This document shows, in pieces, positions 1-8,785 of a stretch of 42,026 nt of DNA; within the stretch, counting starts at the first letter, position 1, and every line of letters starts with the position of its first letter. The stretch is taken from assembly GCA_041484525.1 (NCBI GenBank), contig JBGPHT010000061.1:1-42026 (forward strand), written 5' to 3'. The stretch is from JBGPHT01 sp041484525. Its GTDB lineage: Bacteria; Acidobacteriota; Terriglobia; Bryobacterales; Bryobacteraceae. The position numbers and the translations under genes are program-made. Below the pieces are notes generated by a model. That model saw only the letters and a list, made by a program, of their open reading frames with translations, was not told where the DNA came from and did no database searches.

Positions 1-25
1 ACACTCAGTATAGGAGGCAACCCCT

Positions 26-433
26 ATGCCCGATTCCCTGCCGGAGTTGGAAGCCGAACGGTCCAAGATTCTTCGTCAGTTCAGCACGCTCGGCGATCTA
101 CGCACGGGCTCTATCTGTGCGGTCACTCGCCGCTGCGGAAAGCCGACTTGCCATTGCGCTAAGCCCAAGGATGTGGGGCACGATCCCCAAGTGCGTCTGA
201 CCCATAGAGTGGACGGAAAAACCGTTGCGGAATCGTTCCCCACTCCCGCTGCCTGGCGCAAGGCGCAGTTGGAAACCGACGAGTATCATCGTTTGCAGAA
301 GCTGAGCGTGGAACTCATTGCGGTCAACGAGAAGATCTGCAAGCATCGCCCGTTGGAATCGGACAACGGAGGGTGGACGCCGGAGGAAAAAAAACGGCTG
401 CTGCGGTCCATGAGGAAATCACCCGTGAGATAG
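26..433 (+). CDS. DUF6788 family protein, ISKra4-associated
   Basis: A 135-residue protein preceded by a clear Shine-Dalgarno (AGGAGG) about 8 bases before the ATG. It has the Cys cluster CGKPTCHC near residues 37-44, followed by a predicted helical C-terminal half. Small proteins of this type, annotated DUF6788, are commonly found just ahead of ISKra4 transposases; their role is not established, although the Cys/His cluster suggests metal or nucleic-acid binding. Its last 61 bases overlap the transposase frame. An A8 run (387-394) sits in the overlap and could allow a -1 ribosomal slip that joins the two products. Confidence 0.75.
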   Translation: MPDSLPELEAERSKILRQFSTLGDLRTGSICAVTRRCGKPTCHCAKPKDVGHDPQVRLTHRVDGKTVAESFPTPAAWRKAQLETDEYHRLQKLSVELIAVNEKICKHRPLESDNGGWTPEEKKRLLRSMRKSPVR

Positions 434-1343
434 ATCAGTGGCTGCAGGTCCTGTTTCGCGGCCAACGCAAGACCGGGCATGTCGACCTGGAAGCCATCGA
501 AATGATGGCGCGCTCGGGTCTGCATCAGGCCGGAGCAGCCGGCCTGACTGCTCTGCTGCGGGTTCCGGCACCTTCCGTTCAACAGCGCACTTTAGCGTGC
601 TCTTGCGGCGAGCAGGCGCGCTACCGGGAGTTGCGCTCCAAGCCGGTGCTGACGGCGGTGGGGAAGGTGGAAGTGACACGTCCCTACTACTTGTGCTCGC
701 ATTGTCACGCCGGTCAGTTCCCCGCCGACATCGAACTGGACATCGAAAACACGGAGTTGTCTCCGGGCGTGCGCCGCATGCAAGCGGTGGTGGGCCAAGA
801 AACACCCTTCGATCATGGCCGGCAGCAGATGAAGTTGCTGGCTGGTCTAGATGTGACGACGAAAGCTGTGGAGCGCACAGCCGAAGCGATCGGAGAAAAT
901 ATTGCGGCGCGGGAGCAGCAGCAGATTCAACGCGCCGTGCAGTTGGATCTGCCGATCCTCGTGGGTGCGCCCATTCCCATCCTATACGTGCAAATGGATG
1001 GAACCGGCGTGCCCGTGGTGAAGAAAGAGACGGTGGGCCGGAAGGGCAAGACCGATGGCCAACCAGCGCATACGCGCGAGGTCAAGCTGGGATGCGTGTT
1101 CACGCAAACCAAATGGGATGAAAAAGGCTACGCCCTCCGCGATGCCGATTCCACTACCTACACCGGTGCCATCGAGACCGCCGAAGAGTTTGGCAAGCGT
1201 CTCTACCTGGAAGCTTGGAGTCGCGGATGGCCCCGCGCTCAAAAGAAGGTTGTCATCGGCGACGGAGCCGAATGGATCTGGAATCTTGCCGATCGACATT
1301 TTCCGGGGGCGGTGCAGATCGTCGATCTCTATCACGCCCGCCG
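373..1343 (+). pseudogene. ISKra4 family transposase, C-terminally truncated
   Basis: The reading frame opens at GTG 373 and shows the ISKra4 transposase pattern. There is an N-terminal helical segment, a treble-clef-like Cys region (CSCGEQARY, then CSHCHAG, around residues 76-120), and a DDE/RNase H-like core with VQMDGTGVPV near residue 207 and VIGDGAEWIWN near 295, followed by VDLYHAR. In intact members the DLYHA motif continues into EHLW and another 100 or more residues. Here the family match ends at codon ~323, and the open frame runs on to 1407 only as noise read out of frame through a DUF1501 gene tail. The last catalytic acidic region is missing, so the enzyme should be inactive. Confidence 0.8.
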
Positions 1344-1481
1344 GTCCACGTTCACGATCTCCAGGCCACCATCCTGCATCTGCTGGGCCTCGATCACGAG
1401 AAGCTGACCTACCGGTACAGCGGCCGCGACTTCCGCTTGACGGACATGGAAGGGCGGGTGGTGAAGGACATCATCGCCTGA
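1341..1481 (+). pseudogene. DUF1501 protein, 3' remnant
   Basis: Read in the frame ending at TGA 1479-1481, this stretch encodes about 46 residues that match the extreme C-terminus of DUF1501 (sulfatase-like) proteins: VHVHDL, then ATILHLLGLDH, then YRYSGRDFRLTD. These proteins are abundant in Planctomycetota and Solibacter-type Acidobacteriota, usually Tat-exported and encoded beside DUF1553/DUF1549 partners. Only the tail is present; the remaining ~430 codons have been replaced by the truncated transposase. It has no start codon of its own and should not be expressed as a functional protein. Confidence 0.8.
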
Positions 1482-3510
1482 GAGTCAACCGCCACCTGCT
1501 GGCCTGCCTTGCGCTCTGCGCGCTTACCCTGCTGGCGTATTCGAATTCGTTCGGCGCCGGCTTCGCCTGGGATAATCGCTTTCTGATTCTCCAGGACCCG
1601 CGAATTCGAGGAGCGACCGCCGAGAACATCGGGCGCATCTTCGACCACTCGTACTGGTGGCCCACCGGAGAGGCGGGCCTCTATCGTCCGCTGACCACTC
1701 TTTCCTACCTCTTCAACTACGCGGTTCTGGGGCAGGCGGAGCAGCCCCTCGGATACCACTGCACAAATTTCATGCTGCACGCCATCAATGCGCTGCTGGT
1801 CTATGCGGTGGCGCTGCGGATCGTCCGCCGGATCTGGCCATCGGTCTTCATCGCCGCAATCTGGAGCGTGCATCCGGCGTCGACGGAGTCGGTCACCAAC
1901 ATCGTCGGACGCGCCGACCTGCTCGCCGCCATGGGCGTGCTCAGCGGGTTTCTGATGTACCTGAAAAGCGCCGAAGCGGCGGGTTGGCGCAGGTTCGCAT
2001 GGCTGGCTGGGCTGACGGCGGCTACTGCTATCGGACTGTCTTCGAAGGAGAGTGCCGTGGTGATAGTGGGCGTGATCGCGCTCTACGAACTCGCGTGGTG
2101 GCGCGAGCGAAAGGCGCTCCGGCCGCTTCTTCTCGGATGCCTGATGATGCTGCTGCCGATCGCAGCCATGCTCTACCAACGCGCTTCGGTGCTGCGGGCG
2201 GCGGCGCCGGCCGAGTTCCCGTTCACCGACAATCCGATTGCCGCGGCGGATTTCTGGACGGGGCGGCTGACGGCCGTGGGGGTGATGGCGCGGTATCTCC
2301 GGCTCGCCGTGGCCGTCGCAGCTTTCGGTCGACTACTCCTACTCGGAGATTCCGTTGGCGCACGGCTCGCTGGGCGATTGGGTGTCGTGGATCATCGTTG
2401 CCGCGGCCGTCGCAGGGGCGGTCATCCTGTACCGCCGGAACCGCACAGCCTTCTTTTTTGCAGCACTCGCATTCCTCACCTTCCTGCCTACGTCGAGCCT
2501 GCTGTTCCCGATCGGCACCATCATGGCGGATCGATTTCTGTACCTCCCTTCCTTGGGACTTGTCGCGTGGCTCGTGCTCGCAATCTACGCCGCCCAACAA
2601 CGGGTTGCGTGGAAGCGGTTCGCTCCGGTTTTGCTGTGCCTGATTGCTGTTGGGTTCGCCGCGCGCACTTGGGTCCGGAATCTCGACTGGAAAGATGACC
2701 TCACTCTCGCAACCGCCGGCGTCCGCGCCAGTCCCAATAGCTACAAGGTCCACAAGGTCCTCGCGTCCCTTCTCTACGCCTCCGATGCCTTTCCCGCCAA
2801 TCTGGAGCGCGTGAGCCAGGAGGCCGACAAGACGCTTTCGATTCTGGATCCGCTGCGGGAAGCGCTCAACGACGCGGATGCCTGGCGGTGGTCCGGCGGT
2901 TTCTTTCTGGCAAAGGGCGATGTCCTGCGCGATCGGGGCCACGATGGCGCAGCGTCCTATCAGCGTGCGCGACAGGTTCTGGTGCGGTGCATTTCGATCT
3001 GTCTCGCGCACGACCGCCGGTCCGAAGCGGCGGTGGTCACTGCCGAACCCGAGGCCTACCGGTTGCTCTCCGCGGTCTCCCTTCGATTAGGAGAAATCGG
3101 CCAAGCTGCGGAGGCCCGCGGACCGGGCGCGCTCCCTTGACCCCGTTAACCCCGACGCCTACCGTCAAACCGCTCGCGTCCTTGTCGGGAAAGGTGACCG
3201 CGACGCCGCGGCCGTGATGCTCACGCAAGGAATCTTCCTCACTGCCGACGAGGACTTACGCCAGGATCTGCTGACCCTGTATCGCAGCGGGCTCGACAGC
3301 CAGGGCTGTGCCGTTCAGTTGGGACGGAACGGTCCCACCATCAGCCCCGGTTGCGAACTGGCTCACCGGCACATCTGCGCGGCGTCGCTGAACGTAATTC
3401 GCGTGCGGTTACAGAAACGGCAGAAGGACCTGGCCGAATCGCAAAAGCGAATCTTCATCGCCAATTTCGGATGCCCCGCCGGGCCCCTCGACGAAGTTCT
3501 GCGGGACTGA
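1478..3510 (+). pseudogene. TMTC-like membrane protein with C-terminal TPR, two frameshifts
   Basis: Three consecutive frames form one protein of roughly 675 residues. Part 1 (to ~2310) has an N-terminal membrane segment, the luminal-loop pattern FAWDNRFLILQDPRI, YRPLTTLSY and HCTNFMLHAINALL, and several hydrophobic helices. Part 2 (~2310-3116) has YSYSEIPL, more helices ending in FLYLPSLG, and the start of a helical-repeat tail. Part 3 (~3118-3510) completes the TPR-like tail. This is the layout of DUF1736/TMTC-type glycosyltransferase-like proteins. The first break fits loss of two bases from a GTGTGG (now GTGG near 2309-2312), and the second an extra C in the run at 3115-3117. No ATG or GTG start is visible; CTG 1478 overlapping the DUF1501 stop is one possibility. 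The gene is either broken or carries sequencing errors. Confidence 0.7.
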
Positions 3511-3536
3511 GTAACAGGCGGGTTTAACGCTATTAC

Positions 3537-3566
3537 TTGACATCCAGTGGGATAGCTTGATAGCAT
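3537..3566 (+). promoter_or_regulatory. Sigma70-like promoter of the oxidation cluster
   Basis: TTGACA at 3537-3542 and TAGCAT at 3561-3566 are separated by 18 bases and lie about 65 bases before ATG 3632. A short inverted repeat (GGGAT 3549-3553 with ATCCC 3565-3569, with GC steps inside) covers the -10 hexamer and could be an operator. No other convincing promoter is seen between here and 17779, so this may drive much of the cluster. Confidence 0.5.
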
Positions 3567-3631
3567 CCCGTTCGCACGAACGCAGGCCGGATTGCGCAAT
3601 ATGCAATGCGGAGCGGAAGAGGCATTCGAGA

Positions 3632-4549
3632 ATGAAAGGCACAATAAACCGTCGTGATTTCTCCAAGGCGGTCGCCGTCGGAGTGGGCGCCGCGGCATTT
3701 CCAAGCATGCGCGCCGCCGCTGCGCGTAACCTGAAAATCGGCTACACCTGCATTACCTGGGGCGCGTTCCCGCGCGCGGAAGGCAATGCCACGTTGGGAC
3801 CAGCCGTCAAAGACGTCGCCGACCTCGGGTTCTACGCGTTCGAAACGTTCCCCGAAATCCTGGATGACTGGGATACCAAGGGCACACTCAGCAAACTCAT
3901 CGATGAGAACCAGTTACCCCTGCGCTCGGGCTATTGCCGCACCAATCTGACCGATCCTTCCAAGCGGAAGGAGAGCGTCGAGGCCGTCATCAAGATGGGA
4001 AAGACGATCAAGAAGTACGGCGGGACGTTCGGCGTGCTCGCGCCCAATTCCATCAAGCGCGACGGTTACAACTACAAGGAATACCGCGCCAGCATCATCG
4101 CCGGCCTGAACGACCACACCATGGCGCTCACCGATCTCGGGCTCGACACGGGTCTGCATCAACACACCGGGACCTGCATTGAATCGCGCGATGAAGTCTA
4201 CGACGTGATGGAGTCGGCGAACACGAAGCACCTGAAGTTCGCGCCTGACGTCGGCCAGTTGCAGAAGGGCGGCGCCGATCCGGTGAAAGTCCTCAAGGAC
4301 TTCCTGCCCCTGGTGCGCCACATGCATCTCAAAGATTTCAGCGGCGGCGGGCACTACGTCGGCTATTGCCCGCTCGGTCAGGGCAAGGTCGACATTCCGG
4401 CCATCCTCGACATGGTGGAAGCCGCCGGACAGCAGCCCAACATCATGGTCGAACTGGATCCTTCGCCGCAGCAGCCGTTGACTCCTCTCGAGACCGCGAA
4501 GGTCAGCAAAACCTATCTGCAAAAGCTGGGATACAAGTTCAGAAGTTAA
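3632..4549 (+). CDS. Tat-exported TIM-barrel sugar isomerase/epimerase-like protein
   Basis: A 305-residue member of the xylose-isomerase-like TIM-barrel superfamily (AP_endonuc_2 fold). The chosen ATG has a purine-rich Shine-Dalgarno (GGAAGAGG) about 9 bases upstream; the open frame reaches back to 3557, but without a better start. Residues 1-30 form a twin-arginine signal (NRRDFSK, then an Ala/Val-rich stretch), so the protein acts outside the cytoplasm. Metal-site features of the fold are visible: HQHTGTC near residue 180, FAPDVGQL near 207, HMHLKDF near 230 and a late MVELD. It is the first gene of the oxidation cluster, 14 bases before a PQQ dehydrogenase. Exported relatives occur beside GMC and PQQ oxidoreductases, where a role on keto-sugars is suspected. 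The substrate is unknown. Confidence 0.85.
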   Translation: MKGTINRRDFSKAVAVGVGAAAFPSMRAAAARNLKIGYTCITWGAFPRAEGNATLGPAVKDVADLGFYAFETFPEILDDWDTKGTLSKLIDENQLPLRSGYCRTNLTDPSKRKESVEAVIKMGKTIKKYGGTFGVLAPNSIKRDGYNYKEYRASIIAGLNDHTMALTDLGLDTGLHQHTGTCIESRDEVYDVMESANTKHLKFAPDVGQLQKGGADPVKVLKDFLPLVRHMHLKDFSGGGHYVGYCPLGQGKVDIPAILDMVEAAGQQPNIMVELDPSPQQPLTPLETAKVSKTYLQKLGYKFRS

Positions 4550-4563
4550 AAAGGGACGGCCAC

Positions 4564-6801
4564 GTGACCACCAGGGAGAAGAGGCTTTTGGGGACGGCGC
4601 TGACCGCCCTGCTGCTGGGGTTCGCCGCGCTCCACGGAGCGACGCCGGCCAGGCAGCCATACACTACGTGGAGCGATTACGGCGGTGCGGCGGATTCCAT
4701 GCAGTACTCCGCGCTCAAGCAGATCAACAAGACCAATGTGAGCCGGCTCGAGCTGGTATGGTCCTACACGGTGCCGGATCACCGCGGCAACTTCGGCTTC
4801 AACCCCATCGTCGCTGACGGCGTCATGTACGTTCTCGGGCAGAACAACGCCATCGTCGCGCTCGACGCAGTCACGGGCAAACAGGTCTGGTCGCACCCCA
4901 TGGAGGGCAACGTTGCCAATCGCGGCATCAATTACTGGCAGAACAAGGACGGCTCCGACCGCCGCCTGATCTTCGGCGCCGGGAGTTACCTGCACCAGCT
5001 CAACGCGCGTACCGGCATCACCATCAATACGTTCGGCGACGATGGGCGCGTCAACATGCGCGTCGGAACGCCTCGCCCCCTCGGCGGTCCCAGTGCCACG
5101 CCGGGGCGCGTTTTCGAAAACATGATCGTGGTCGGGTCGCAGACCGGCGAAGGATACGGCTCCGCGCCCGGCGATCTGCGCTCCTACGACGTCGTCACCG
5201 GGAAGGTGAACTGGACGTTCCACACGATTCCGCATCCCGGCGAATTCGGGTACGAGACGTGGCCGAAGGACGCGTGGACCTACGTCGGCGGCGTCAATAC
5301 GTGGGGCGAGATTTCGATCGACGAGAAGCGGGCGATCGGCTACTTCCCGCTCGGCTCTCCCACCCACGATATGTATGGCGGCGACCGGAAAGGCGCCAAT
5401 CTTTTCGGCGACTGCATTCTGGCGCTCGATCTGCGCACCGGAAAACGGCTCTGGCATTACCAGGTGGTCCACCACGATCTCTGGGATTACGACCCGACCA
5501 CCGCACCCAAGCTGATGACCGTCAAGCATAACGGCAAGATGGTCGACATCGTGGCGCAGCCGACCAAGTTCGGGCTGCTGTACGTATTCAATCGCGTAAC
5601 GGGCGAGCCGTTGTGGCCAATCGAAGAACGGCCGGTGCCGAAGAGCGATGTGCCGGGCGAAGAGTCCTGGCCCACGCAGCCCTTCCCCACCGTGCCGCCT
5701 CCGTTCGCGCGCTTGAAGTTCGGCGTGGACGATCTCAACCCCTATGTGGATGACACGGAGCGCGCGAGACTCCGGGAGAGCATGCTGGCCGCGCGCAACG
5801 AAGGCATCTTCACTCCGCTCACCCTCAACCGCAATCAGATTTCGATTCCGGGTGAGCTCGGCGGATCGAACTGGGGCGGCAGCGCTGCCGATCCCACCAC
5901 GGGCATGCTGTATGTGCGCTCCGCCGATCAGCCGGGCTTCCATATCCTGCGCGAGCAGGGCGCGCGCGGCGGCGGGGGAGGCGGCTCTCCGGCGCAGCGC
6001 GGCCGCGCGGCATTCACGGAGCATTGCCAGAATTGCCACGGCACGGCGGAAGCCAACGGCATCCACTCGATGGACCGTGTCACCATGATTCCCGTGAAGG
6101 ATCTCGGCGCCGACCGCATCCGCCGGACGGTCCGCGGCGGTCTGGGACAGATGCCGCCGTTTGAGAATGACACGCTCTCGGATGCGAACCTGGACGCGCT
6201 GCTCGTCTATCTCTCCAATCCCGCGGCCGGCGGGCGCGGCGGCGGTGGAGGTGGGCGAGCGGCTACTCCGCTGCCGCCACCTCCCGACGGCATCACTCGC
6301 TACACGGGTCCGCTCGGATCCATGTTCCGTACGGCTAACGGGCTTCCGGCGATCAGTCCACCCTGGGCGCAGATCGTCGCCTACGACTTGAACGAAGGCA
6401 CCATCAAGTGGACCGCTCCGCTCGGCACCGTGCCGGCGCTGGCGGCCAAGGGCATCAAGAATACGGGGAACGCGCAGCGAGTGCATCGCAACGGGCCCGC
6501 CGTCACCGCCGGGGGATTGATCTTTATCGGCACGTGGGCCGACCGTACCGTCCGCGCCTACGATAAGGACAACGGGAAAATCCTCTGGGAAGAGGAACTG
6601 GACGCCAATCCCGAAGGGCTGGCGTCGGTCTTCGAAGTGGGGGGCCGGCAGTACGTCGCTTTCTGCTTGTCGGGTACGGCGGTGGAGAGTGAGACTCCGC
6701 AGGAGCAGTCGATCGCATTTACGCCGGGTAAATTGGCGGCGCAGGGGTACTATGTTTTCGCACTGCCGAAGACAGCCCCGAATTCTGTCAGGAAGAAATA
6801 G
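4564..6801 (+). CDS. PQQ-dependent dehydrogenase with inserted cytochrome c domain (copy 1)
   Basis: 745 residues from GTG 4564, which follows an AAAAAGGGA Shine-Dalgarno; the open frame upstream of it is noise. An N-terminal hydrophobic signal (residues ~7-24) sends it to the periplasm. The body is a quinoprotein beta-propeller with repeated W-motif blades (e.g. VVGSQTGEGYG, FHTIPHPGEFG, HHDLWDYD). A c-type cytochrome domain is inserted into the propeller, with haem-binding C488-x2-C491-H492, flanked by Gly/Arg-rich linkers. The propeller resumes afterwards (TAGGLIFIGTW, DRTVRAYDKDNGK). Oxidised sugar or alcohol electrons would pass from PQQ to haem. The copy at 8786 is close to it along its whole length, so the two arose by tandem duplication. 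No PQQ synthesis genes are in the window. Confidence 0.88.
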   Translation: MTTREKRLLGTALTALLLGFAALHGATPARQPYTTWSDYGGAADSMQYSALKQINKTNVSRLELVWSYTVPDHRGNFGFNPIVADGVMYVLGQNNAIVALDAVTGKQVWSHPMEGNVANRGINYWQNKDGSDRRLIFGAGSYLHQLNARTGITINTFGDDGRVNMRVGTPRPLGGPSATPGRVFENMIVVGSQTGEGYGSAPGDLRSYDVVTGKVNWTFHTIPHPGEFGYETWPKDAWTYVGGVNTWGEISIDEKRAIGYFPLGSPTHDMYGGDRKGANLFGDCILALDLRTGKRLWHYQVVHHDLWDYDPTTAPKLMTVKHNGKMVDIVAQPTKFGLLYVFNRVTGEPLWPIEERPVPKSDVPGEESWPTQPFPTVPPPFARLKFGVDDLNPYVDDTERARLRESMLAARNEGIFTPLTLNRNQISIPGELGGSNWGGSAADPTTGMLYVRSADQPGFHILREQGARGGGGGGSPAQRGRAAFTEHCQNCHGTAEANGIHSMDRVTMIPVKDLGADRIRRTVRGGLGQMPPFENDTLSDANLDALLVYLSNPAAGGRGGGGGGRAATPLPPPPDGITRYTGPLGSMFRTANGLPAISPPWAQIVAYDLNEGTIKWTAPLGTVPALAAKGIKNTGNAQRVHRNGPAVTAGGLIFIGTWADRTVRAYDKDNGKILWEEELDANPEGLASVFEVGGRQYVAFCLSGTAVESETPQEQSIAFTPGKLAAQGYYVFALPKTAPNSVRKK

Positions 6802-6852
6802 AGTCGCGTTGGATTACAGGCAAGCGGCTGTGAGGAATCACAAGGAGAAAAC

Positions 6853-8667
6853 ATGAAGTTTCGTTTGGTCGTTTTCACGATGGTAGCAGGGGCCATGATC
6901 GCCTCTGCTCAGACGCCCGCACAAACTCCTCCGGCGGGTGGCCGTGGTCAAGGCGGACGCGGCGGTGCGAATGCCGCGCCACCGGTGGCGTCACTGTCGC
7001 AGCGCCCGGCGGGGTCGAGTTTGGGCACGATTCGGATTGGCGCCGCGGACAACAACATCTGGTTTGGCTGGAAGGTGGGCGTTCCCACGGCGGCGTTCAA
7101 GCAACTGAGCTGGTCGGAAGCGCTCGTGAAGGCCGACCTTCTCGGTGTCGCGAGCGTGGAAGTCTCAAGCACGCAAAAGACGAGTCCGGAAGTTCCCAAG
7201 AGCTTTGACTATCGCCTGCAGACTGGTGAGCGGGCGGCTGTGAATCACCGGCTGCGCGAGTTGAACCAGCAGATCGGCGCATACCGCGTCGACAACATCG
7301 GGTCCGACGAGAGTTCCCGGCGGAAAGTTTTTGAATTTGCCAAAGCCGTCAATGTACAGATGATCGTTGTCCCCGGCCAGTCGTCGCTCGCCGGCCTCGA
7401 CAAGCTCGCCGAGGAGTTCGGGATCAATGTCGCGGTGGAAAGCAAGGCTGACCCGAAGACCCTTCTGAGCGCGTTGCAAGGCCGCAGCCAGCGGATGGGA
7501 ATCGCCGCTGATCTCGGCGGCTGGATGCACGAGGGGATCAAGCCGGTCGATGGCCTGGCGATGGTCAAAGACAAGCTGATGGCCGTGAGCGTGGTGGACC
7601 GGAACGCACTCGGCGCCAAGGGTCACGATGTCACGCTGGGCACCGGCGCGGCGGGCCTTTCGGACTTTTTCCTGGCGGCGTTCCGCGCGGGCCTGAAGCC
7701 CTTGTACATAACCGTGGACGCGACCGGCGCGCCCGACGCATACGCCGACCTGATGAAGTGCCTGACCGGCTTCGAAAAAGCCATGTGGCCGGCGATGGCG
7801 GCGCGCGTGAGGCAGATGGTCGATTCGCCCCCCGGCAAGATTCGCGGACCCGCGCTCCTGTCGGCCGACATGAGGCAGCAGATCGACGCCGGCGCGCCGC
7901 GCGAGGCCATCGCGAAGCCGAAGAAGCCGCGCAAGCTGCTGGTGACGGACCTGCAGATGTATTCCGGGCACGCCACCATTCCGCACGGCAACCTGATGAT
8001 CGAATTGATGGCCAAGTACACAGGGGCGTTCGAGGCGACGTTCAGCAACGATCTGGATCTTCTCAAGTATCCGAAGATCGAGGAATTCGATGCCGTCTTC
8101 CTGAATAACGTCTGCGGCATGGTCCACAACGATCCGGAAGTCCGCGAGGGAATCCTGCGGTTCGTCCGCGAGGGCGGCGGAATCGGCGGCAACCACGCGG
8201 TGACTTTCGCCGACAACAACTGGCCCGAGTTTGCGGAAATGATGGGCGGCTGGGCCGGGGCGCATCACACCGAGAAGCAGGCCGTCAAGATCGACGATCC
8301 GTCGAGTCCCCTCATGAAGAGCTTCGGCAGTGCCAGCTTCGACCACGTCGACGAGTTCTACCAGTTCCCCCCGTCGTCGCCCTATTCGCGCGAGAGGCAG
8401 CACATCCTCATGAGCATCGACGTGGAGAAATCCGACCGCGCTACCGGCAACAAATTCTGCGATCAGTGCACGCGTCCCGATCAGGATTACGGCCTGGCGT
8501 GGATCCGAACGTACGGCAAGGGCCGAACGTATTTCACGCCGCTGGGACATACGACCACCATGTACACCGACAAACGCTGGACCACCCACATGCTGGCGGC
8601 GATTCAGTACATTCTGGGCGACCTGGACGCCGACGCCACGCCCAGCGCCAAGCTCGCGAAGAAGTAA
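6853..8667 (+). CDS. Exported fusion of TIM-barrel isomerase-like and ThuA domains
   Basis: 604 residues with Shine-Dalgarno AGGAG just before ATG 6853. Residues 1-20 are a signal peptide (ends ASAQ), followed by a Gly/Arg/Pro-rich linker to ~50. Residues ~58-310 have a TIM-barrel isomerase/epimerase-like pattern (RVDNIGSDE, QMIVVPGQSS, GIAADLGGW). Residues ~357-592 are a ThuA-type domain with the glutamine-amidotransferase-like fold (KLLVTDLQMYSGH, VRFVREGGGIGGNHAV, later GKGRTYFTPLGH). ThuA acts in 3-keto-sugar (trehalose utilisation) metabolism in rhizobia, and ThuA-like domains are frequent in Planctomycetota and Acidobacteriota. It sits between two PQQ dehydrogenases, which suggests it processes an oxidised sugar. 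Joining both domains in one exported chain is unusual. The exact reaction is unknown. Confidence 0.8.
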   Translation: MKFRLVVFTMVAGAMIASAQTPAQTPPAGGRGQGGRGGANAAPPVASLSQRPAGSSLGTIRIGAADNNIWFGWKVGVPTAAFKQLSWSEALVKADLLGVASVEVSSTQKTSPEVPKSFDYRLQTGERAAVNHRLRELNQQIGAYRVDNIGSDESSRRKVFEFAKAVNVQMIVVPGQSSLAGLDKLAEEFGINVAVESKADPKTLLSALQGRSQRMGIAADLGGWMHEGIKPVDGLAMVKDKLMAVSVVDRNALGAKGHDVTLGTGAAGLSDFFLAAFRAGLKPLYITVDATGAPDAYADLMKCLTGFEKAMWPAMAARVRQMVDSPPGKIRGPALLSADMRQQIDAGAPREAIAKPKKPRKLLVTDLQMYSGHATIPHGNLMIELMAKYTGAFEATFSNDLDLLKYPKIEEFDAVFLNNVCGMVHNDPEVREGILRFVREGGGIGGNHAVTFADNNWPEFAEMMGGWAGAHHTEKQAVKIDDPSSPLMKSFGSASFDHVDEFYQFPPSSPYSRERQHILMSIDVEKSDRATGNKFCDQCTRPDQDYGLAWIRTYGKGRTYFTPLGHTTTMYTDKRWTTHMLAAIQYILGDLDADATPSAKLAKK

Positions 8668-8677
8668 CGGCGCACTT

Positions 8678-8785
8678 ATGAAGCCCGCGAAGATTGTGAT
8701 GGCGGCTGCTCTGCCGTTGCTGCTCGGCATCGTCATGTTGTATGCCCAGCCGGCTATTACATTTTCGCGCTACCCAGGAAATAGG
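8678..8785 (+). other. Orphan signal-peptide-like leader in frame with the next gene
   Basis: From ATG 8678 the frame encodes a short basic start and a hydrophobic core ending LYAQPA, a textbook signal peptide. It runs on without a stop into the PQQ dehydrogenase whose own signal peptide starts at 8786. The real start is more likely 8786, because an AGGAAATAGG Shine-Dalgarno precedes it. The leader may be the surviving 5' end of a deleted gene, or an alternative long start that gives tandem signals. Confidence 0.45.

Larger units (their letters stand above)
1..1343 (+). mobile_element. Truncated ISKra4-type insertion sequence
   Basis: The segment carries the two-gene core typical of ISKra4-like elements: a small Cys-motif DUF6788 protein overlapping a DDE-type transposase. 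The transposase stops matching its family around position 1340, where the sequence passes directly into the 3' end of an unrelated DUF1501 gene. The right end of the element is therefore missing, and I cannot identify terminal inverted repeats or a target duplication. The left end may lie outside the window. The element looks like a dead remnant produced by a deletion or recombination, or an assembly join. Confidence 0.75.

Noticed and set aside
4546..6486. 646-codon open frame on the minus strand opposite the first PQQ dehydrogenase
   Set aside because: Low-complexity Arg/Gly/Ala/Val-rich translation without family motifs; it mirrors a strong gene on the other strand, as expected at high GC.
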